A DNA stretch of 55,090 nt, from NCBI GenBank assembly GCA_913064775.1, contig CAJYAD010000023.1:1-55090 (forward strand). The letters are read 5' to 3'. Position numbers and translations under genes: made by a program. The stretch comes from an uncultured Albidovulum sp. (GTDB taxonomy: Bacteria > Pseudomonadota > Alphaproteobacteria > Rhodobacterales > Rhodobacteraceae). Under the pieces are notes generated by a model. It saw nothing but the letters and a program-made list of their open reading frames with translations. It did no database searches and was not told where the DNA came from. Shown here one piece after another: positions 43,589-53,000 of the stretch (the stretch's first letter is position 1; the number at the start of each line of letters is the position of its first letter).

Positions 43589-43639
43589 CTGCCCGGCGTC
43601 GGACCGCCCGGGAACCCATGCTGTAAGCACCGATACCCC

Positions 43640-44030
43640 AATAGGGGTTCCAGCCATAATGGCGGTAGCCATATTGGGAGACCAGGCTGCCGACCATCGG
43701 CGGGCCAAGGAAGGCGCCGATGCTTCCCAGTTGCGCGATCAACCCGTTTGCCGGCCCGATCCGGGTGGAGTGCGGCACCAGCCGGGGGATCGCGGAGAAG
43801 GTGAAGGCCATGAGGATACCGGAGCCGAACACCGCGACCGTTGCCGCGGCGATGGCAACGCTGGAACCGAAGCCGGGTTCGAAGGCGGGCAGCGCGCTCG
43901 CGAGCAGCAGGACGGCAGCGGCGGCGATGAGTGTGGCCGGGCTCAGCCGGCTGCCCAGCAGACCGTAGGCGAGGCTGCCGGCGATGCTGGCGAGCGCAAT
44001 CAATCCGGTGGTGCTGCCCGCCCGGGCCGA
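43640..44030 (-). pseudogene. MFS transporter C-terminal fragment
   Basis: Hydrophobic segments GLIALASIAGSLAYGLLGSR, TLIAAAAVLLLASALPAF and VAVFGSGILMAFTFSAIPRL, with NGLIAQLGSIGAFLGPPMVG, are the last four or so helices of a major-facilitator permease. The N-terminal half is missing. On the 5' side it is joined to the first codons of a yjdM-like gene, and on the 3' side it runs into IS1380 debris. Confidence 0.65.
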
Positions 44031-44032
44031 GG

Positions 44033-44095
44033 TGAAACCGCCTCGTAGGTGTAGGCGGAGTGACATTCGGGGCACGGGGGCAGGGTCTCGGTCAT
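44033..44095 (-). pseudogene. 5' stub of a YjdM/PhnA-type zinc-ribbon gene
   Basis: From ATG 44095 the peptide is MTETLPPCPECHSAYTYE, the conserved Zn-ribbon N-terminus of YjdM (PPCP-x-C-x-SEYTYED). Homology ends after about 18 codons where MFS sequence begins. One more deletion junction in the scrap region. Confidence 0.6.
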
Positions 44096-44237
44096 ATTGC
44101 ACCTATGGCGGAAAGGACAACCGCCCGCCGTGGTCTACTTCAAGGCAACCGAAACAGACCAACAGGTGCGGGCAGTAGCCTAAATCACCCGGAAATCTGT
44201 CCAAAAGACGGCGAGTAGCTCAGCCAGCCCGCCCTCT

Positions 44238-45335
44238 TCAGTCCCGGCTTAGCGCCGGGAATGTCAGGCCCAGCTGGGCCCAGGTGGCAGCCATGTCGGC
44301 AGCGGCCCTGTCGCCGGCCTCCTGGGCTTCGGGGAAGTCCGCGGACTTGTCGTGGATCAGCACCGGCTCGGGCGGCATGTCGTTGCCGCAGCGGTCGCGG
44401 TAGGCCTGCACCACACTCTCGAGGCTCTCCTTGCCGTAGGGCACCAGCCGGATCTCGTCGCGATCGCCCAGGAACAGCCCGGAGGTCGCCATGCGGGCAT
44501 GGAAGTTGCTCCAGCTGGCCTGCACCGCCGCGAAATAGCTCATCTCCGCCACCTCCTCCTGCGCGAAGCCCAGCATCAGAAGATCGGTCAGCACCCAGTG
44601 CTCGATCGCGCTGCGCGGGGCACGCGCCGGGAACAGGCCGTCGCGGGGGAGCCCGCCGCTCTTCTCGTAGATCGAGATCGCGGTGGGCAGCGGGTGGCGC
44701 AGGGTGACCAGGTAGTCGGCCCGGTCCTGGCCCAGCAGCATCTTGAAGCTGCCGCCCCAGGCAACGATCTTGTGCATCTTCTTGGGCGCCAGCCAGTGCC
44801 CGCCCTCCTGCCGCTTCGTCTTGAGCTGGTAATAGAGGTTCGAGATCACCAGGAACTCGGCCACCTGGAAGACCGACGATTGCAGGTGGAAATAGGGCCG
44901 GTCTCCGGCCCAGTCATACCAGGTGTCGCGGATCTCGGGGAAGCCGTCATGGGCCAGCGCCTCGGACACCCGGGTATGGTCCAGCTCGAGCGTGCGTAGC
45001 AGCTCCTTCGTCAGGTAGCTGCCGCCCGACCGTGGATAGCCGATGACGAAGGCGAAGCGGATGTTCTCGACGTAGCGCCGCACCAGCGGATAGTCGCCCG
45101 AGAGCACCGCGACCCCGATGTGCAGCAGATCGCCCACCGCGCGCTTCGAGAGCGGTGTCTCGAACAGGCTCTCGTCGAACTCCGGCATCGAGGCCGGCGC
45201 GCGCAGGAAGTCCGTGGTCTGCGCCGCCCAGTCGTAGGAGCCGTCAGTCCAGTCCGAATAGCGCTCGTTGAGCTCGGCGAGGATGCCGAGGAACCAGGCC
45301 GAGGGCTGGAACCGAAGGGTGATATTGAAGTCCAT
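44238..45335 (-). CDS. Sulfotransferase-like protein in the two-partner secretion operon
   Basis: A 365-residue protein without a signal peptide. FVIGYPRSGGSYLTKEL (residues 97-113) is a PAPS 5'-phosphosulfate loop of the GYPRSGT type. VTLRHPLPTAISIYEKSGG (210-228) resembles the 3'-phosphate-binding RDP-x(5)-S motif, here with His for Asp. These two blocks in this order define cytosolic sulfotransferases, which move sulfate from PAPS to a hydroxyl group. It starts 23 bases after tpsB, as third gene after tpsA and tpsB. That position is held by the cytoplasmic glycosyltransferase in Haemophilus HMW systems. Modification of TpsA or of a surface sugar is my inference. No transporter or PAPS-synthesis gene is nearby. 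Confidence 0.78.
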   Translation of the reverse strand: MDFNITLRFQPSAWFLGILAELNERYSDWTDGSYDWAAQTTDFLRAPASMPEFDESLFETPLSKRAVGDLLHIGVAVLSGDYPLVRRYVENIRFAFVIGYPRSGGSYLTKELLRTLELDHTRVSEALAHDGFPEIRDTWYDWAGDRPYFHLQSSVFQVAEFLVISNLYYQLKTKRQEGGHWLAPKKMHKIVAWGGSFKMLLGQDRADYLVTLRHPLPTAISIYEKSGGLPRDGLFPARAPRSAIEHWVLTDLLMLGFAQEEVAEMSYFAAVQASWSNFHARMATSGLFLGDRDEIRLVPYGKESLESVVQAYRDRCGNDMPPEPVLIHDKSADFPEAQEAGDRAAADMAATWAQLGLTFPALSRD

Positions 45336-45358
45336 GTCGCGTTTATATCATCCCTCGC

Positions 45359-47047
45359 TCAGAACCGGATCCCGGCGCTCAGCCAGAGCCGCGCCCCGGT
45401 GGTCAGCCCCTGCCCGCCGAATGGCGCGGCGGCGGTCGCGTTGAACGACCAGCGGTCCTGCACATAGTCGATCCCGAGCCCGAGCGCCCCCGCGGAAAGC
45501 CGGTTCGGTCCGCTGGCACCGGCATAGGGGGAATGATTGACACGGACCGTGCCCCATTGCGCCAGGCCCATCGCAGTCAGCCGCCCCGGCAGCGAGGACC
45601 GGATCCCATGGCTCAACCGCAGCCGCAGCAGCACGCCCTCGTCGCCGCCAGCATCGCCGACATCCGTGCTCATCACCCCGTCGGGGCCGCCGATGTAGAA
45701 CTTCTGCGAGCTGTCGAGATTGCGGTTCGCAAGCTGTCCGCTCAGCGCCGCGCGCAGGGCGTAGCCCCCGCCCAGCGGCTGGTCCTGCGCAAGGCGGAAG
45801 CGCAGGAGCGCGAAGCTTCCCGCCGCATTCGGCCCGGCGGCATCGGCGGCCCGCGCCGCCGCTGGCGCCAGCGACAGCGTCCCGAGGTTCAGCGCGACAC
45901 GCCCCGAGGTGACGCCGCCCTTCGCCCCGCTGACAGCGCCGCTGAGCGAGAAGCTGGCGATGCGCAGGTGCTGGCGGGTCACCGCACCGGTCGAGAGGGT
46001 CTCCTGGCTCAGGCGGGTGTCGGTCAGATCGACGCGCAGGCCGAGCTGCCGCCCCGGTGCGAGCACCAGCGGATAGGACAGATCAGCGCCCAACTGGCGG
46101 GCCTGTCCGTGCTGGTCGAGCCCCGCGAAGGGCCCGCCCAGGCGATAGTCCGTCCAGGAGCCATAGGCGCCGAACCGAAGCCCGTTCCCCAGATCCGGCG
46201 AGATCGCATCGATCCCCCCGGCCTTGAGGTCGGTGCTCTGCGAGACGGTGGCATTGGCCGAGAGCGCGCTGCCCTGGCCGAAGGGATCGGCTGCCGTGAC
46301 CGAGAACTGCGACAGCACGCGCCCTGTATAGGCGTTGCCATGGTTGTCGAGCGAGACCCGGCCCGACAAAAGCGGTGCGTCCTTGCGCGCGATCCTCAGG
46401 CTGGTCGTGCCGGGCGCAGCGCCGGGCAGCAGCATGCCGTTGACCACCAGCCCCGGCGTCTCCTGCAAAAGCAGGAGCCCGCGCGACAGCGGCCCCTCCG
46501 CCACTGGCTCGCCCGTCTTCACCCCCAGCGTGGCGCGGGTCTGCGCCGCCGAGAAGCGCGAGGTGCCGGTCACCTCGATGCGGTCGTAGGTCGGCTCGAC
46601 CACATCGACGCGGATCACGCCGGCGCGCACGGTCTGGGCCGGCAGGTAGGCATAGGCCACCGGGTAGCCGGCCTTGTGATAGGCGGCGGTGATGCGGTGG
46701 ACTACGGCGTTGAGTTGGTCCAGCGTCAGCGTCCGGCCCTCGGCCGGGGCGACCAGCGTCTGCAGCTTCCTGGTCGAGATCAGGTGATTGCCTGTAATCT
46801 TCAGCTTCCGAACCGGGATCGGCACGCGCGAGCCGGTCTTGCGGCTCTTGCGGGCCGGCAGGACGATCGGGGCCGAGGGGGCGGTGATCGCCGCCGGGGC
46901 CGGCGCGGTCTGCTGCAGAACCGCCCCCGGGCTCGGCGCGGTCTGGGCGGTGGCCCCGCCCGCGGCCAGCCCCAACGATGTGACGAGCATGGCCAGCGAT
47001 CTGCCGCGCGCAACCGCGGACCGGCCCGTTGCTTTTGTCCGGGTCAT
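45359..47047 (-). CDS. TpsB outer-membrane transporter (FhaC/ShlB/HMW1B family)
   Basis: A 562-residue protein: signal peptide (SLAMLVTSLGLAAGGATAQ), Pro/Ala-rich stretch, a POTRA domain (VRKLKITGNHLISTRKLQ, HKAGYPVAYAYLPAQTV, VVEPTYDRIEVTG), and a 16-strand-type beta-barrel ending in the terminal Phe of LWLSAGIRF. It should export the TpsA encoded 35 bases upstream. In place of the highly conserved VRG(Y/F) of loop 6, this protein has GGPDGVMSTDVGDAGGDEG near 45,665, so the invariant Arg is missing. ATG 47047 (GGGGAGACGGGA upstream) gives the signal peptide. The frame extends to 47203 inside tpsA. Confidence 0.88.
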   Translation of the reverse strand: MTRTKATGRSAVARGRSLAMLVTSLGLAAGGATAQTAPSPGAVLQQTAPAPAAITAPSAPIVLPARKSRKTGSRVPIPVRKLKITGNHLISTRKLQTLVAPAEGRTLTLDQLNAVVHRITAAYHKAGYPVAYAYLPAQTVRAGVIRVDVVEPTYDRIEVTGTSRFSAAQTRATLGVKTGEPVAEGPLSRGLLLLQETPGLVVNGMLLPGAAPGTTSLRIARKDAPLLSGRVSLDNHGNAYTGRVLSQFSVTAADPFGQGSALSANATVSQSTDLKAGGIDAISPDLGNGLRFGAYGSWTDYRLGGPFAGLDQHGQARQLGADLSYPLVLAPGRQLGLRVDLTDTRLSQETLSTGAVTRQHLRIASFSLSGAVSGAKGGVTSGRVALNLGTLSLAPAAARAADAAGPNAAGSFALLRFRLAQDQPLGGGYALRAALSGQLANRNLDSSQKFYIGGPDGVMSTDVGDAGGDEGVLLRLRLSHGIRSSLPGRLTAMGLAQWGTVRVNHSPYAGASGPNRLSAGALGLGIDYVQDRWSFNATAAAPFGGQGLTTGARLWLSAGIRF

Positions 47048-47082
47048 TCCCGTCTCCCCTAACGTGCCGATTTTGCGCAGGC

Positions 47083-50000
47083 TCACGTCGGACCCTGTCC
47101 CTTGCCCTTGTGGTCCACGCCACCGCCCTCGATTGTCAGGTTCGGGCGAACCAGCGGTGCCGCCGCGCGCAGTCCCCCGGTCGAGGGCACGACCGGAAGC
47201 CACGTGATCGCGCTCTCATGCGTCGACAGGGCGATAGAGTTCAGCCCGAGCGATCGGATCGTGCCCGTCCCGATGGCCGCGGCGGGCAACACGTAGTTGG
47301 TGGCCTCGGTGCCGTTCACCCCGCTGAAGTCCGCGGGCGCCAAGCTGGCGCGCACCGGGATCGCGGTGCCAACATTGGCCGTCGCATAGGTGCCCTTGGT
47401 CTGCGTCACGTTGAAGCCGTCGCCCGAGGCCAGCCCGGTCAGGGCGAAGTCGCCGGGCACCAGGCGGGCCAGTGTCGTCTGGTCGTAGAGCTTCGTCGGA
47501 TTGCCGGTGATTGTCGCGCTCAGCACCCGCTGACCGACCGTGTAGTCGCCGCCCGAGAAGCTGCCGATCGTGTAGTTTCCGGCATCCGTGCCAGAAAGCG
47601 AGGCCACGCTCTCGATGCCCGTATAACTGCCGGCGTTCAGGTGGCCGCTGGTGCTGGTGTTGCCGCTCGTATCCACCGCCACCGTCGCCGTCACGCTGTC
47701 GCCCGCGACGAGGTTCGCGAACGTCGCCGCCCCCGGCGCAAGTGCGTCACCATAGGTCGAGGACCCGGTCGCAAGGCTGCCGGTCAGCGCCCGCGGCGTC
47801 ACCGTCAGCGTGCCGGGGGTAAAGCTGGTGAGGTCGTAGTTCGACGAAGTCGCCAGCGTGCCCTGGGTGATTGCGTAAGCGCCCACATTGCTGGCCGTCG
47901 TCGCCGAGGTCGCCAGCGCGCCCGAGAGCGTGTCGCCGTTGACCAGGCCCAGGCCGCCCACCGTCCAGGTCAGCGCCGGGTTGGCATCGCCATAGGTCCG
48001 GCTCTGGCTGTCCGCCGTCACCGTGATGTTGCGCGGCGTCACCGTCAGCGTGCCCGCCGTCGCCGAGCCGATCGCGTAGCCGTTCAGGCCCGTGACACCG
48101 GAGAGGCCGATCGCGATTGCGTATGGGCTCGATACGACACCTGCCGTTGCCGCCGCCCCGGCAGAGGTCAGGGCCGGCGCACCGGAGATCGCAGTCGCGG
48201 CAGTGTCGCCCAGGTAGGCCTCGTTGACACGCGGCTCGAGCCCGGTGACCGAATAGTCGGTGCCCAAGACGCTGCCGAAGGTCAGTGTGTCGCCGTAGGT
48301 CTTGGTCCGGTCGAGCGCGGTGAAGTCGAGCGTCGGCTGGAAGGAGAAGACATAGCGATCGCCACTGGCACTGACCGCGCCGAGCGCCGCGGTGCTCCAG
48401 ACCGCGGTATTGCCGCTGTCGAGCCCGCCATAGCTGTGGCCGCCCGTCGGGGCGCCGAGATAGACCAGCCAGCGCCCGTTGGTCGTGCTGATCGCCCCCG
48501 ACCCGGCGTTGTTGCTGAAGGCCCCGCCCGAGGCCAGCCGCACCGCGTCCCCGGAGGCCGCGCTTGAAAGCGTCGTGCCGGCGCCGAGCGCTAGCCCGCC
48601 CGTGCTCTGGATCATCGCCTGACCGGTTCCGGTCAGGGCGAGGCTCTGGTCGAGCGTGAAGGACGCTCCCGTCAGGTCAAACCAGACACCGGCGTTGGCA
48701 TCGGGCGTCAGCTGGCCGGACGAGAGCGTGTAGAGAATGTTGCTGTCGCTCAGCGATCCCTTGGCCGTATCGAAAGCCGTGGCGACGGCACTCAGGCTGG
48801 TCTCAGTCCCGCTATGGCTGATGTCGCCCGCGCGGATGTCGAGGCCTGTCGCCTGACCCTGAACGAAGCCCGAGGCGCTCGCCGGCATTGCACCTACGGC
48901 GCTGCCGCGCGCGGAAATGGTCGTGCCGTCGAGCCAGGTCAGCGCCTCGCTGCCAGCCGTCTGCGGATCGACCATGACGTTGTAATAGCCGTTCGCCCCG
49001 GTATGCGTGGTCGCGACCACCGTGCCGTCCACCGCCGCGGACAGGCCGAGCGACCCGTTGCCACCCGAAACACCCGTGACCGCCCCCGAGATCACCGAGG
49101 GGCCGCTCGGGAATCGCCACTTGAAATAGGGATAGGACACGCCAGCGTTGATCCCCCAGGTCGTGGTGGAAAAGCCCGTTTGCAGGCTCGCCTGCAAGGC
49201 CGAGGTCGTCGCGCCGCTCGCACCGCTGTTGAGCCCTAGGCCAACACCGTTCGAAACGCCTGTGGTACTGGTATTCCAGTAACCATCCGTGATCGTTCCG
49301 TTGGAGTTCCAGCCGACCAGCCCGCCGACGTAGTTGCCGCTCCCGGTCACACTGCCGGTCGCATAGGCGTTGGTGATCGTCGCGCCGGAGTTCCCGCCGA
49401 CCAGCCCGCTGACGTAGCTACTCCCCGTCACGCTGCCCGTCGCATAGGCATTCTTGATCGTCGCGCCGGAGTTCCAGCCGGCCAGCCCGCTGACGTAGCT
49501 ACTCCCCGTCACGCTGCCCGTCGCATAGGCATTCATGATCGTCGCGTTGCGGGTGCTCGCGCCAATCAGCCCTCCGACGTAGTTGCCGCTCCCGGTCACG
49601 CTGCCGGTCGCATAGGCGTTGGTGATCGTCGCGTTGGATGTGTTCGAGCCGACCAGCCCGCCGACTTCGAAGCCCCCCGTCACCTTGCCCGTCGCATGGG
49701 CGTTCGTGATCGTCGCGTTGGAGTTCCAGCCGACCAGCCCGCCGGCGTCGAAGCCATTCCCGGTCACGCTCCCCGTCACGCTGCCCGTCGCATAGGCATT
49801 CGTGATCGTCGCGTTGCCGGTGTTCGCGCCGACCAGCCCGCCGACGTCGTTGCCCCCCGTCACGCTGCCGCCGAGCAGACCGACATCGCGCAGCATCGCG
49901 CCCGCCGTATAGCCGAACAGGCCGACATGGAATGTCGAAGGCCGGTTGATCGTCAGGTTGCTGATCACATGCCCCAGCCCGTCGAACGTGCCGGTGAAGG

Positions 50001-53000
50001 GGGTGGCCTGGCTTCCGATCGGTGCGAAACCGGCATTGGTGTTCCAGCCTGACGTCGCCGAGGCGTCGATGTTGGTGCCCAGGGCATAGCTGCCACCCAG
50101 CCCCGTCGTGTTGATGTTCTGCAACTGCGGCAGCGTTGCGATCACGTCGTAATAGGTCGGCATGGCACTGGTGTCGGTGCCCAGGATCACATGCCCGCTG
50201 AACGTGCCGAAGCTCTCGTTCGCCGTCAGCCAGGGTGTCGTCTGGTTGCCGGAGGTCGACCAGGACGAATTGTTCAGACCCGCAAGCGTGCCGCTCGCGA
50301 GCAGCGCCGTCGTCGCGCCGCTCGTACCGCTGTTGGAGCCACCGCCAACGCCGCTCGACGCGCCTGTGGTACTGGTATTCCAGTAGCCATCCGTGATCGT
50401 GCCGGTGTTCAAGCCGACCAACCCGCCGACGTTGCCGCTCCCCGTCGCGCTGCCCGTTGCATAGGCGTTGGTGATCAGCCCGTTGAAGTTGAAGCCGACC
50501 AACCCACCGACGTAGCTGCCGCCCCCGGCCACGCTGCCCGTCGCATAGGCGTTCATGATCGCCGCGTTGAATTCGAAGCCGACCAACCCACCGACGTAGT
50601 TGCCGCCCCCCGTGACGCTGCCCGCCGCATAGGCATTCGTGATCGTCGCGTTGTTCCAGCCGATCAGCCCACCGATGTCGTAGCCATTCCCCGTCACGCC
50701 GCCGGTCGCATAGGCGTTCGAGATCGTCGCGTTGTAGTTCGCGCCGATCAGTCCGCCGACGTCGTAGCCATTCCCCGTCACGCTGCCCGTCGCATAGGCA
50801 TTCGAGATCGTCGCATTGTAGTTCGCGCCGACCAGACCACCGATATTGTTGCTCCCCCTCACGCTGCCGCCGAGCAGACCGACATCGCGCAGCGTCGCGC
50901 CCTCCGTATCGCCGAACAGGCCGACATAGCTTGCCGAAGGCCGGTTGATCGTCAGGGTGCTGATCACATGCCCCAGCCCGTCGAACGTGCCGGTGAAGGG
51001 GGTGGCCTGGTTTCCGATCGGTGCGAAGCCGGCATTGGTGTTCCAGCCTGACGTCGCCGAGGCGTCGATGTTGGCGCCCAGGGCATAGCTGCCACCCAGC
51101 CCCGTCGTGTTGATGTTCTGCAACTGCGGCAGCGTTGCGATCACGTCGTAATAGGTGGGCTTGGCACTGGTGTCGGTGCCCAGGATCACATGCCCGCTGA
51201 CCGTGCCGAAGCTCTCGTTCGCCGTCAGCCAGGGTGTCGTCTGGTTGCCGGAGGTCGACCAGGACGAATTGTTCAGACCCGCAAGCGTGCCGCTCGCGAG
51301 CAGCGCCGTCGTCGCGCCGCTCGTACCGCTGCTGGAGCCACCGCCAACGCCGCTCGACGCGCCTGTGGTGCTGCTATTCCAGTAGCCATCCGTGATCGTA
51401 TTGTTGAAGTAGTTCAAGCCGACCAGCCCGCCGACATTGCTGCTCCCCGTCACGCTGCCAGTCGCATAGGCGTTGGTAATCAGCGCGTTGTTCCAGCCGA
51501 CCAGCCCGCCGACGTTTCTGCTCCCGTTCTCGCTGCCGGTCGCGTAGGCGTTGGTAATCGGCGCGTTGTTCGAGCCGACCAGCCCGCCGACGTTGTTGCT
51601 CCCGTTCACGCTGCCGGTCGCGTACGCGTTGGTAATCAGCCCGTTGTTCGAGCCGACCAGCCCGCCGACGTTGCTGCCGCTCCCGTTCACGCTGCCGGTC
51701 GCGTAGGCGTTGGTGATCGTCGCGCCGATGTTCAAGCCGACCAGCCCGCCGACTTCGAAGTCCCCCGTCACCTTGCCCGTCGCATGGGCGTTCGTGATCG
51801 TCGCGTTGGTGTTCAAGCCGACCAGCCCGCCGGCGTCGAAGCCATTCCCGGTCACGCTGCCCGTCGCGTAGGCATTCGTGATCGTCGCGTTGCCGGTGTT
51901 CGCGCCGACCAGCCCGCCGACGTCGTTGCCCCCCGTCACGCTGCCGCCGAGCAGACCGACATCGCGCAGCGTCGCGCCCTCCGTATCGCCGAACAGGCCG
52001 ACATAGCTTGCCGAAGGCCGGTTGATCGTCAGGGTGCTGATCACATGCCCCAGCCCGTCGAACGTGCCGGTGAAGCGGGTGGCCTGGTTTCCGATCGGCG
52101 CGAAGCCGGCATTGGTGTTCCAGCCTGACGTCGCCGAGGCGTCGATGTTCGCCCCCAGCGCGTAGTGCCCAGCGAGGTTCCCGCTGATCCCCTGCAGGTC
52201 CGTCGCGGTGGTGCTACCCGCCGCCCCGAGGCTGTCGATGATCGTGTAGCTGATCGCAGCAGCACTGCCGTTCTGGGTGCTGAAGGAACTGGTCGAGGTC
52301 AGGTTCACCGGCGCGTTGACGGCGGAATTGCCGCCCGTGCCACCGTCATTGAAATGCAGCGCCAGCCCGCCGCTGCCTGTCACGCTGATTGGCGCGTCGA
52401 TGTTGATCGAATGATAGGCATCCAGCGTCAGCGTATTCGCGCTCGACCAACTCATGCCATTGGCCACGGTGATGTCGCCCGCCTGGCTGCCGCCCGTGCC
52501 GGTCGAGACCGTGACATTGTTGCTCGCTAGCGCATTCTCCAGCGTCGAGACATTGACCACGCTGTTCGTGCCCGACGCCGTGAAGCCAGTACTGGTCTTG
52601 TCGGCGGCCGACGAGATCGTCACGTTGTAGGGATCGAGCAGCCACTCCCCGGCCGCCCCCTCGGGTGCCGAGGTGTCAACATGGGTCCCCGTGACGTCCA
52701 GGGAATGCCCCGATGTCTCGATCCGCCCGCCGTTGCCACCGTGCGGCCCGCCCCGCGCCAGCAGGCTGCCGAAGCTCAGCGTCTGGCCGCCGCTCTCGGC
52801 CAGGCTGGACCAGACCGAGATTGTCCCGCCATTCCCCTGGCCCGTCGCACTCGCATCCAGTACCGCGCTCGAGGCAACCTTCGCCGACTGCGTGCGCGCG
52901 CCGCCGGCCCCATTCCACCCCCCGCCGAAGGCAATGGTTCCGCCGCCTGTCGCCCCCGTCGCCAGGAGCCGCGCCCCGGCGCCCGCCAAGACATGCGCGC

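Noticed and set aside
49300-51960. Regularly spaced short repeats resembling a CRISPR array
   Set aside because: The repeats lie in an open frame, encode GLUG motifs, vary in spacing and sequence, and the 'spacers' are coding. No cas genes nearby.
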